A stretch of 64,000 bases of DNA, taken from contig OZ220486.1 in assembly GCA_965116115.1 (NCBI GenBank), forward strand, positions 2,542,001 to 2,606,000. The letters run 5' to 3'. Made by a program: the position numbers and the translations under genes. This document shows positions 53,208 to 61,445 of the stretch, in pieces (within the stretch, counting starts at the first letter, position 1; each line of letters starts with the position of its first letter). Origin of the DNA: JAPOXR01 sp965116115 (lineage in GTDB: Bacteria; Pseudomonadota; Alphaproteobacteria; Rhodobacterales; Rhodobacteraceae). Under the pieces are notes generated by a model. That model saw only the letters and a list, made by a program, of their open reading frames with translations, searched no databases and was not told the DNA's origin.

Positions 53208-55538
53208 TCAGCCTTCGCTGCCGTCGGCTTTCTGAACATGGCTCGCGATGATCCGCCGGCAACCCGCCTGTTCAAATTCGATCTGAAGTTTGTCATCCGA
53301 CACGGCAATGATCTCGCCATAACCGAATTTCACGCTGAAAACCCGCTCTCCGGTCTGAAACTTGACCACGCCCGGGCCTGTCCGGGATTGAACTGGAGAC
53401 CTGGGACGAAGCTGCGGATTGCGCGTCATGCGGCGGAACCCCGGCGTGGCGTAACCGCCGGCATTTCCGCGCGAAAGCTGTGAACCGCCGAGACCAGCGC
53501 GGAACCCGTACGACTGATATGTGCCGAACGAACCCGGCGGCGTGCTGACTTCCACATGTTCGGCGGGCAGTTCCTCAACGAACCGTGACGGATGGTTGGC
53601 CGTCCCTTCGCCGAACAGAAACCGCGTCGCACAGAATGAAATGAAGCACAGGCGTTCGGCGCGCGTGATGCCGACATAGGCCAGCCGCCGTTCTTCTTCG
53701 ACTCCCTGCGGATTCTCATCTATGGCCCGCCGCGTCGGAAACACATCCTCTTCCCAGCCGGGGAGGAAAACGGCTTTGAATTCCAAGCCTTTGGCGGCAT
53801 GCAGTGTCATGAGCGAAACCTTGCTGCTCTCAATGTCTTCAAGATTTTCATACACCAGAGACACATGCTCGAGGAAGCCTGCCATGTTGTCGAATTCCTT
53901 CATACCCTTAACGAGTTCTTTGAGGTTTTCGAGACGGCCCGCGCTCTCAGGCGTTTTTTCCCGCTTCCACACATCGGGCAGTCCCGATTCATCAAGGATC
54001 TGACCGGCGATTTCCTCCAGAGGCCTCCCGTCCGCTGTCGCCAGCTGAGACCATCTTTCAATTGAATCGGCAAACTGTTTCAGACCGACCGCCGCCCGGC
54101 CCTTGAACGCGTTCGCTTTCAAAAGCCTTTTTGCGGCGTCAAGCATCGGGGCGCCGGATCCGCGGGCCTCAGCCTGAATCAATGCCTGCCCTTTTTCACC
54201 GACGCCTCGTTTCGGCGTGTTCACCACGCGCTCAAAGGCAAGATCGTCGCCAGCCGACATCGCCAGCCTGAAATAGGCAAGCGCATCCCGGATTTCGCGC
54301 CGTTCATAGAAGCGCGGGCCGCCGATCACCCGGTACGGCAGGCCGATGGCCAGGAACCGCTCCTCGATCGCCCGCATTTGAAACGCCGCCCGCACCAGCA
54401 CGGCAGCCTCGCTGAACTGCAAAGGCGGACGCGAGCCGGAACCCGTTGCCAAGTTTTCGATTTCACCTGCAATCCATCTCGCTTCGGCCTCAGGATCCAT
54501 GCAGCCGGTCACGCGGACCTTGTCGCCGCCCGGCTCCGCTGTCCATAGATTCTTACCGAGGCGCCCCCTGTTATGAGAGATCACCGCGCTCGCAGCTGCC
54601 AAGATATGGGCGGTCGACCGGTAATTCTGTTCCAGCCGGATAACCCGGGCATTAGGGAAGCTGCGTTCAAACTGCAGGATGTTCTCAATTTCGGCGCCGC
54701 GCCAGCCATAGATTGACTGGTCGTCGTCGCCGACGCAGCAGATGTTGCGATGCGCTTTGGCCAACAGTTGCAGCCACATATACTGAGAGGTGTTCGTGTC
54801 CTGATATTCGTCGACAAGTATGTATTTGAATGATCTGCTGTATTTCTCCAGCAAATCGTCATGTTCGCGGAAAATCCTGACAACCTGGACGATCAAGTCT
54901 CCGAAGTCCGCGGCATTCAGGTCTCTGAGCCTGTTCTGATACTGACGGTAGAGATCCGCGCCTCTTCGATTGAACTCTTCGCGTTCCGCCGCCGGCAACT
55001 GATCCGGCAGCAGGCACTTGTTTTTCCAATTGTCGATCAGGGCCGCCAATTGCCGGGCAGGCCATCTTTTTTCGTCGATGCCGTCCGCTCTGATGATTTG
55101 CCGCAGAAGACGCAGCTGGTCGTCCGTGTCAAGAATCGTGAATCGGCCGGTCAACCCCGCAAGCTCGGCGTGGCGGCGAAGCAGTCTGGCGCAAATCGAA
55201 TGAAAAGTGCCGAGCCAAGGAAGAGTTTCGGCGCGCAGTCCGGCCATACTTTCAACCCGCTGGCGCATTTCCTTGGCGGCCCTGTTCGTGAAGGTCACGG
55301 CAAGAATCTGCGATGGCCACGCCTTGCCGGCGCAAAGCAGATGAGCCGCCCGCGCCGTCAGCGTTCTTGTTTTTCCGGAACCTGCCCCCGCCAGTACCAG
55401 CAACGGACCGTCAAGACATTCGACAGCTTCGCGCTGCCGGGGGTTCAGCCCATGCATATAGGGCGGCTGCGACCTGTCGTTGCCCGTCACGCCGGCACCG
55501 CCGCTTTGAGCCGGCGAATCATTATTGTGTATTGTCAT
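53208..55538 (-). CDS. uvrD: UvrD/PcrA-type DNA helicase
   Basis: SF1A 3'-5' helicase of nucleotide-excision and mismatch repair. 776 aa: motif I LAGAGSGKTRTLT near residue 50, motif II VDEYQDT, motif III DQSIYGWRG, motif IV GLPYRVIGG, and motifs V/VI (SLMTLHAAKGLEF, RLAYVGITRAE). C-terminal region from about 700 carries the Tudor-like tail (GYGEIIAVSDDKLQIEFEQ). Start ATG 55538 with a weak ribosome site. Confidence 0.95.
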   Translation of the reverse strand: MTIHNNDSPAQSGGAGVTGNDRSQPPYMHGLNPRQREAVECLDGPLLVLAGAGSGKTRTLTARAAHLLCAGKAWPSQILAVTFTNRAAKEMRQRVESMAGLRAETLPWLGTFHSICARLLRRHAELAGLTGRFTILDTDDQLRLLRQIIRADGIDEKRWPARQLAALIDNWKNKCLLPDQLPAAEREEFNRRGADLYRQYQNRLRDLNAADFGDLIVQVVRIFREHDDLLEKYSRSFKYILVDEYQDTNTSQYMWLQLLAKAHRNICCVGDDDQSIYGWRGAEIENILQFERSFPNARVIRLEQNYRSTAHILAAASAVISHNRGRLGKNLWTAEPGGDKVRVTGCMDPEAEARWIAGEIENLATGSGSRPPLQFSEAAVLVRAAFQMRAIEERFLAIGLPYRVIGGPRFYERREIRDALAYFRLAMSAGDDLAFERVVNTPKRGVGEKGQALIQAEARGSGAPMLDAAKRLLKANAFKGRAAVGLKQFADSIERWSQLATADGRPLEEIAGQILDESGLPDVWKREKTPESAGRLENLKELVKGMKEFDNMAGFLEHVSLVYENLEDIESSKVSLMTLHAAKGLEFKAVFLPGWEEDVFPTRRAIDENPQGVEEERRLAYVGITRAERLCFISFCATRFLFGEGTANHPSRFVEELPAEHVEVSTPPGSFGTYQSYGFRAGLGGSQLSRGNAGGYATPGFRRMTRNPQLRPRSPVQSRTGPGVVKFQTGERVFSVKFGYGEIIAVSDDKLQIEFEQAGCRRIIASHVQKADGSEG

Positions 55539-55785
55539 GCCGCAGTTTACTCAATCCTCTTGCAGATTAAAACCGAAAGTTCTTTTAATGTTCTTATTTA
55601 GGTCCTTAGAGACAAATTTCAACAGAGTTCAATGCGGCGCATGCGGGAATTCGCATTTCAAAAGCCCACTGCCGGTACTGCCTGAATTCAAACCGACAGA
55701 CGTCAGTTGCCGGGCATTAGATCCAAAAACGGTCGTGGGACAACTGATCCAGCTTGAACGGCTTCTGGCCGTATCCGCCAGCCGT

Positions 55786-56265
55786 TCAAGCCGTCGGCCG
55801 CCGCCTCGTTTCTTGGGCGACTTGTTCAAGCTGACCGAGAACCGTCCTCCACCCTCGATTAAAATTCATATCCATATGCTTTTGCCTGCCATCTTCGTTT
55901 TTGTGCAATGCCGTCACGGTGACGACTAATTCCGGGCCTTCCTCTTCAATGTTGAAGATCAGCGTAAAGAATGATTCCTCATTGGGCTGCCATCCGCCCG
56001 ACAAACAATCCGTGAACACAATACGGCTGTGTTTTCGTGTTTCAAGAAAACACCCTTCGCTTCTGAATTCGGTCCTGTCAGGCAACGTGATAGTGCAGTC
56101 AAAAGCCCCGCCGGGAAAAAACTGATGCACATTTGAGGCGGTCCTCACAGGCGATGGCGTGAACCACTTCTCGAAAAGATGCGGCCTCTCCCATGCTTCC
56201 CAGACAGATTCTTTCGTCGCCTTAATCATTCGTGTCACTATCAGTTCATGCTTTGCCTGACTCAT
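55786..56265 (-). CDS. SRPBCC (AHSA1-like) family protein
   Basis: 159-aa protein with the helix-grip fold: ELIVTRMIKATKESVWEAWERPHLFEKWF at the N-terminus, then GGAFDCTITLPDRTEFRSEG, IVFTDCLSGGW and a C-terminal helix (GWRTVLGQLEQVAQE). Typical of activator-of-Hsp90-homologue or polyketide-cyclase-like proteins; the ligand is unknown. Starts close to the TerC promoter region, divergently. Confidence 0.88.
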   Translation of the reverse strand: MSQAKHELIVTRMIKATKESVWEAWERPHLFEKWFTPSPVRTASNVHQFFPGGAFDCTITLPDRTEFRSEGCFLETRKHSRIVFTDCLSGGWQPNEESFFTLIFNIEEEGPELVVTVTALHKNEDGRQKHMDMNFNRGWRTVLGQLEQVAQETRRRPTA

Positions 56266-56460
56266 TGAAGCACCTCCTCAATGCATGCCTCGCCGACCGT
56301 TCGGAATTCTGGCAGTCACTTAACCGCCGGATACGGCGATCCAGCCACTGTCAGCGGAGCAGTTTCGTTCCATGCCGCCTCGGCTGCCGTCTCTGAAATT
56401 GAAGCGGCAGCGTCTTATCACTATGCTCTTCGACAAATATTTTCACGAGGATTGCGCACA

Positions 56461-57195
56461 TTGATTGGTTTGTTGTCGGATCCAGCGGTCTTAGCCAGTT
56501 TTTTCACATTGGTCATCCTTGAAATCGTGCTAGCGGTTGACAATGTCCTGTTCATCTCTATCGCGGCTGAAAAACTGCCGAAATCCCAGCGGCGCCTTGC
56601 CCGACAGATCGGCCTGTCCCTAGGCATGCTGATGCGCATCGGGCTGCTGTTCTCAATCAGCTGGGTTGTCAGCCTGACGCAGCCGTTCATGACCATCCTT
56701 GAAATTGACTTCAGTTGGCGTGACATCATTCTTCTTGGCGGCGGGCTTTTTCTGATCCTTAAAGCGACCAATGAGATCTACACCGAGCTGGAGAAATCAG
56801 GCGGCAGCAAACACATTCCGCTGGCCGGCTTTTGGCCGGTGATCGCGCAGATCATTGTCATTGATGTCGTGTTTTCACTGGATTCAGTTCTGACCGCTGT
56901 CGGCATCGCCGAGCATATTGAAGTCATGGTCGCCGCTATTGTCATCGCTGTCGGCGTAATGATGTTCTTTGCTGAAGTCATCGCGAGCTTCGTCGAAGCC
57001 CACCCTTCAGCAAAGATACTGGCTTTGGCATTCTTGATCATGGTCGGGTTCGTGCTGGCCGCGGACGGACTGCACTACCATGTCGACCGCGGATTCATTT
57101 ACGCGGCTATGCTGTTCTCCTGCTTGGTGGAGGCGCTCAATATCATCCGCCACCGGCGCAGCGCCGCTTCAGGTAACAGTTCCCAAAAACCTTGA
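56461..57195 (+). CDS. TerC family integral membrane protein
   Basis: 244 aa, about seven membrane segments: SFFTLVILEIVLAVDNVLFISI (with the EIVLAVDN metal-site Asp), GLSLGMLMRIGLLFSISW, AGFWPVIAQIIVIDVVFSLDSVLTAVG (second Asp motif), AAIVIAVGVMMFFAEVIASF and FLIMVGFVLAADGLHY. TerC proteins move Mn or aid metal handling at the membrane. TTG 56461 with GAGG nine bases upstream is the likely start; the frame upstream to 56281 is not family-like. tRNA-Gly follows. Confidence 0.9.
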   Translation: MIGLLSDPAVLASFFTLVILEIVLAVDNVLFISIAAEKLPKSQRRLARQIGLSLGMLMRIGLLFSISWVVSLTQPFMTILEIDFSWRDIILLGGGLFLILKATNEIYTELEKSGGSKHIPLAGFWPVIAQIIVIDVVFSLDSVLTAVGIAEHIEVMVAAIVIAVGVMMFFAEVIASFVEAHPSAKILALAFLIMVGFVLAADGLHYHVDRGFIYAAMLFSCLVEALNIIRHRRSAASGNSSQKP

Positions 57196-57256
57196 AGAGG
57201 CGAATTTTCCTTGCGCACCGGCGGCATGTGAGGTATACGGTCAACCGACATACAGA

Positions 57257-57331
57257 GCGGGCGTAGCTCAGAGGTAGAGCACAACCTTGCCAAGGTTGGG
57301 GTCGTGGGTTCGAATCCCATCGCCCGCTCCA
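57257..57331 (+). tRNA. tRNA-Gly (anticodon GCC)
   Basis: 75 bases with encoded CCA. Acceptor stem GCGGGCG/CGCCCGC, D-arm GCTCAGAGGTAGAGC, anticodon stem CAACC/GGTTG with loop TTGCCAA (anticodon GCC), T-arm GTGGGTTCGAATCCCAT, discriminator T. Downstream of terC by about 60 bp. A cluster of IS debris begins soon after, so this may be an integration-prone spot. Confidence 0.97.
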
Positions 57332-57681
57332 GTTTTATCGAAGAAAATCACGAATTTGAGATTGTCCTTGGTTTGATTCATATGAGGCAAATATCAGCCG
57401 TCCCCGTCTTCGCTGTAAGACCCTTGGCAAGGAGATGTTCCTGTCGAACCGTGAAGAAATTGCGGCAGGAGGCTGTCTCAACTGATCAGCTGTGAACCTG
57501 ATGACAACAAATGAAGCAACCCGCCATTTTTGCTGGGCCATCTGGATTCAAGCGACCGGGATTCCCGCTAGCATGCTGCGGAATGCCGCAATGCGAATGA
57601 CTGAGTCCACAGCCCAAGGCGGACGGTTTCCAGGCAGTTGAAGCTTTCCACGATATCAGTTCGACAAATTTCTTATCGTTC
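57332..57681. other. gap after tRNA-Gly with IS5 3'-end remnant
   Basis: Bases 57573-57616 (CTGCGGAATG..., then GAGTCCACAGCC) match the transposase 3' end of the IS5 element near 29770-29810 with several changes; the coded tail MLRNAAM...TESTAQ parallels LLRNDAK...IESTAK. This is a short relic on the plus strand. Nothing else recognised. Confidence 0.6.
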
Positions 57682-58269
57682 TTAACTCGGCAGGAGTTTC
57701 CAAAGAGCCGGCATCAAAACAGCCGCAAGGACAAGTTTAACTGCATCGCCTGCCAGGAAGGGCGTGAGGCCCCATGCCAGCAACGGTTTGTCCCAACCAA
57801 CGATTGTGCCAAGCCAGAGCAAACCCGGGATATAGATTACCGCATTGCCGATCAACATCGCCGCCGCGGTTTTGACCGGGCTTCTGTCCCAGCCGCGTTC
57901 CGCGAGATAACCGACGACGCCAGCGGCAAGGACAAATCCGAAAAGGTATCCGCCGGTCGTGCCCGTCATATAAGCGAGACCAGCGCCTTTCTCCGGGGTT
58001 CCGGAAAACACCGGCAACCCGGCCGCGCCTTCCGCCAGATAGAGAAGCACAGCAGCGATGCCAAGCTTGGATCCGAAAGCCATGCCGATCATGAGAACGA
58101 CCAGTGTCTGCATCGTCAGGGGAACCGGCTGGAAAGGTATGCTGATCTTCGCCGAAATCCACAGCGCGATGCTGCCGAGGACCACCAAGATCATGTTTCG
58201 GACCAGCGCATTCTGGGACCGCCACAGTGTCTGGGCCAATGTTTTCGGTTGCAGCGTCATTGTCGTCAT
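57682..58269 (-). CDS. bioY: biotin transporter BioY (ECF-type S component)
   Basis: Takes up biotin, alone or with EcfAT. 195 aa with six membrane segments and the BioY core PFQPVPLTMQTLVVLMIG, GSKLGIAAVLLYLAEG, GLPVFSGT and TGGYLFGFVLAAG. The ATG at 58269 overlaps the stop of the decayed upstream gene (kipA-like) as ATGA, so it was the downstream gene of a two-gene unit. AGGAG is seven bases upstream. Confidence 0.95.
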   Translation of the reverse strand: MTTMTLQPKTLAQTLWRSQNALVRNMILVVLGSIALWISAKISIPFQPVPLTMQTLVVLMIGMAFGSKLGIAAVLLYLAEGAAGLPVFSGTPEKGAGLAYMTGTTGGYLFGFVLAAGVVGYLAERGWDRSPVKTAAAMLIGNAVIYIPGLLWLGTIVGWDKPLLAWGLTPFLAGDAVKLVLAAVLMPALWKLLPS

Positions 58270-59115
58270 TGTTCTCTCCTTATGTGTTCAGGCCATTGCT
58301 TCGCGGAGCTGCCCGCCAACTGAGACGCACGGTCGCTTCTCGCCGAAAGGGCGTCGCGTATGTCGGCCTTTATGAAGTTCGTTCCGGCGTACGCTCGAAG
58401 CTGGCCGATGGAATCCATGTCGGCGGAAGTCACGGCGCCCGGCATGAGAAAGCCGCCGCCTGAGACAGCGTCACGATCGGCTCCACCCCGCCCGGAACCT
58501 GAATAGAACCATAGGTATAAGGCGCATCCATGATGTTGGACGGGTCGGATGCCGGTGCCGAACGATTATTCCCGTTCCGCGAATTCACGCGGCGACCCGC
58601 TCTCGAACCGGCAGCCCATATGACCGGCTTCCAGCGGACCCGCCGGGTTTCAGCAAAGAACTTCTCGCCGGCGGCATCGGTTATACGATGCCGGTAAGGG
58701 TTTGGAAAAACACGAAGTTCAGCGGTATCGCCCGGCTTGTGGCGCAAGTTACTCGGGGCACTCAAATCTTCATTGACCAATCTGACATCCGTGCCGACAG
58801 GCAGCGCGTTGCCGTTCTGAATAGCGTGCCTCCCGACACCGCGCGAAGCGCCGATTGCGCAGGTCGAGCGGCTTTCGAACGCGGGCGGCTTATCGATGCC
58901 GCAGGCGACAGCGATACAGGCACGCGCACCGCGGCGAATATAGTCGAAGATCAAGGTCTGTCCTGCGCTCACGGGGATCGCGTGTCCAAATTTCCTTGGA
59001 CACGTCATCGATTTTCGGCGAAAGCTCGCCGCCCGTGCCGGCAATGGCCGTCTCCTCGGTGAACTCCAGTTCCGGCCCTTTGAATATAGCCTCAAGACCT
59101 GCTGTCCCTCATCAT
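58266..59115 (-). pseudogene. decayed biotin-dependent carboxyltransferase (KipA/PxpC-like)
   Basis: Three frame pieces line up with KipA (5-oxoprolinase subunit C / allophanate hydrolase subunit 2-like): GLEAIFKGPELEF (start region, to about 59000), PVSAGQTLIFDYIRRG with FESRSTCAIGASRGVG and the IQVPGGVEPIVTLSQ block (to about 58457), and a third frame SADMDSIGQLRAYAG to a TGA overlapping the bioY start. At least two frameshifts, near 58990 and 58457, break the gene; no clean start is seen. The family normally acts with PxpB, not present here. A few base errors could mimic this, but the start is also damaged, supporting decay. Confidence 0.75.
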
Positions 59116-59257
59116 TTCCGTCGTGATATCCCCGATTGATTCAGGTGACAGCACATTGATCCTCAATCATAATGTTTCTGTTGCTCCCCGGAAACGTCAA
59201 ATTATCTGTGTGTCTGACACCTAGTAGTCTGTCTTTGTTGTATTGATGGACGCCGAT

Positions 59258-59536
59258 TAAACTCCGAAATGCATCGCTTCATTTGTAGACCGCGATTGAG
59301 ACGGATCTACATGTCATATGCGGATCAAGCGGGTGCGATACTCTCTATAATGAAAAAGGAGGGAATCGCATGCCGTCAGGCTTTAACTGCTTGACTTGAT
59401 TTGACCGTTGCCGGCTTCAGGCACTGAAGAAAAGCGGTTTCTCGCAGAGAGCCGTCGCGGCGGAGATCGGCTGCTCGCAGTAGAAGGTGAGCCGCGAACT
59501 CGCCCGCAACACCGGGCTGCGGGGCTACCGCCGCCG
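59258..59536 (+). mobile_element. second, truncated IS30-family copy
   Basis: Matches 16630-16905 closely from the left end (AAACTCCGAAATGCATCGCT) through the transposase start. The frame starting at ATG 59370 is broken by TGA (GACTTGATTTGACC) and TAG (CAGTAGAAGG) and similarity fades after GGGCTACCGCCG at about 59536. Only the left quarter of the element remains, inserted upstream of the kipA-like remnant. Confidence 0.85.
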
Positions 59537-59953
59537 GCGATCGCTGAAAACAGGCCTTTCCAACAGGTGCCGATTACAATCACCGCCGACGCCGGGCCGG
59601 CCGCTGTTACTGTATTTAAGTCGAAAACACGCTCTGTCGGCCAGAACTCAACGGCAATGCCAAACGGCTCAGGTCACGAATGGCTGAAAATCGCCGCAGC
59701 CATAGGCCCAAGATGTTTCTGAAGCATAGCTTTATCGTTCTGTCCGCGTATATCCGGTGATACCTTCTGATGGTTTGTGAAGAATTTCATACCTCTCACG
59801 TATCGCTGCTTGTCGGCAGCGCCGCAAGCGCATCACGGCAGCGACAGGCTTCATCGCCATATGTCCGCCTGCAATCCAAAATCTGGCGCATGGAGTCACA
59901 ATATGAGCATGATTCAGAAAGTTTCCGTGGAATATCCGGGGATGTCTCGATTG
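59537..59953. other. gene-free stretch before the HNH nuclease
   Basis: Open frames exist but no family is recognised. The frame upstream of 59954 is continuous with the nuclease gene but does not look like its N-terminus. Possibly further IS debris and the nuclease promoter. Confidence 0.35.
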
Positions 59954-60934
59954 ATGTTGAACCCGCATGAACGTCAGAGTAGATTTGTATCTGCGCACAG
60001 TCCGCCATTCTGGAGTAAACTGCTGAACCGGGACCGGATAATTGATCAGGTGAAGAATCTGAAAACAAACATGGCGGGCGGGGTTTGCAGTCCGCACAAA
60101 CCGTTGTTGCTTTTGCATGCGATTGGTCGCCTTCAGCAAGGCAAGAGGCAGTTTCAAAACTGGAAGGAGATTGAACCGCAACTGACCAACCTCCTCAGCC
60201 GGTTCGGTTGGCAAAACACTCCGCGGCCGGGGCGTAACCCACATTATCCGTTCCGATTCCTGATAAATGACGGGCTCTGGGAGGTTCCGGAAGCAGGACA
60301 ATTGAAAGAAGGTAATGACGGATCTTTCCTTCTCAGTGATCTGAACGCTTTGGATCCCAAGGGCGGTTTGCCTGACGAGATTTACACTCATCTGCTGGAA
60401 AACCCTGCCCTTACCGCGGAAATCGTCCAGCTGCTGCTTCACGAATATTTTCCGGAGATTCTCCATCAAGAGATTCTGCAGGCCGTTTCGCTGGCCGAGA
60501 TTGTTGAACAATATCGCGGGTATGTCCCATCTCATAAGCTGTGGCGCAATCCGAAATTCCCACGTGAGGTAGTCAACGCCTATCAGAAAAAATGCGCAAT
60601 CTGCGATCAGCATCTTCTGGTCACGGACGAGCCGTTCAACCTTGAGGCCGCTCATATCAGGCCGGTCTGCGCGAAAGGCCCCGACAAGATTGAAAACGGG
60701 CTTGCTATGTGCACTTTGCATCACAGGGCGTTTGACCGGGGCCTCATCGGTCTGCAAGGAAACCCAGCGTCATACAAAATCATCGTATCAGAACAGGTCA
60801 CGGGCGAATCACGGCAGATGCTGCTTGCTCTCAAGGACAGGGAAGTCCGCCGTCCGCAAAGCGAGGAGTTTTCTCCCGCCGATGAGTATGTGCGATTTCA
60901 CAGGAAACACTATTTCCGCGGGGCAAATGCCTGA
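59954..60934 (+). CDS. phosphorothioated-DNA-binding HNH restriction endonuclease (type IV-like)
   Basis: 326 aa. N-terminal sulfur-binding domain: SPHKPLLLLHAIGRLQQG, FGWQNTPR, PHYPFRFLINDGLWEVPE; a middle helical part (PEILHQEILQAVSLAEIV); and a C-terminal HNH nuclease: CAICDQHLL, FNLEAAHIRP (His-Ile), NGLAMCTLHHRAFDRGLIGL with the zinc/metal residues and HNH His. Such enzymes cleave DNA carrying Dnd phosphorothioate marks. Start uncertain: ATG 59954, or a CTG near 60020-60023 with GGAG upstream nearer to the domain boundary. No dnd/ssp genes are in the window, so it is likely a lone defence gene against modified DNA. Confidence 0.85.
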   Translation: MLNPHERQSRFVSAHSPPFWSKLLNRDRIIDQVKNLKTNMAGGVCSPHKPLLLLHAIGRLQQGKRQFQNWKEIEPQLTNLLSRFGWQNTPRPGRNPHYPFRFLINDGLWEVPEAGQLKEGNDGSFLLSDLNALDPKGGLPDEIYTHLLENPALTAEIVQLLLHEYFPEILHQEILQAVSLAEIVEQYRGYVPSHKLWRNPKFPREVVNAYQKKCAICDQHLLVTDEPFNLEAAHIRPVCAKGPDKIENGLAMCTLHHRAFDRGLIGLQGNPASYKIIVSEQVTGESRQMLLALKDREVRRPQSEEFSPADEYVRFHRKHYFRGANA

Positions 60935-61445
60935 ATGCGGCGGTATGGCATGCGGAATCATTTCTCTCACGCACCGCCTGCCTGAGCGGGTCAGTTCAAC
61001 ACACCGGCTCATGTCGCGAAGAAAGTGCAGCTGAATATTACGGCCGGCTGCTATCCTGACCGTAATTCTGATTGCCGCTGAAAAGGATAATTCCGCGGGT
61101 GCGCAAGCCGGAGGCAACGGCTTGTGAACACCGACGATTGGATCATCTGCGCCGAAAGACTTGGGGGCTCGAAAGGCATTTGTCCTGAATCTCGAACGGA
61201 GCCAGCTGACCCTGCGCGGTGAATCTTCAACACCGCCTGCCGCGGCTGAAGTACTGATGCCGGACCATTTGCGGGGATCTGGATCGCCGCAAAACTCAAT
61301 GAGCCCTCCTTTGGATGACCCACCGTGCCGACAACGCAGTCATACAGCGATATCGAAGAGAAATCCGCGTCGCCTTGAATATGCCTCGTCTCCAGCGCAC
61401 AATTGCTAGAATTCCGGTTTTCAATCTGCCGGCCTGGAGATGCCG
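60935..61445. other. gap before addB
   Basis: No certain gene. On the minus strand a frame open from about 61455 to 61051 has no ATG near its upstream end but shows a protein-like stretch (ADFSSISLYDCVVGTVGHPKE at about 61290-61355); no family recognised. Usual upstream neighbours of addB (tsaE, kinase, nucleotidyltransferase) are absent. Confidence 0.3.

Noticed and set aside
59732..60757. 341-codon minus-strand frame opposite the HNH nuclease
   Set aside because: The plus-strand frame carries sulfur-binding and HNH motifs; this one is its complement.
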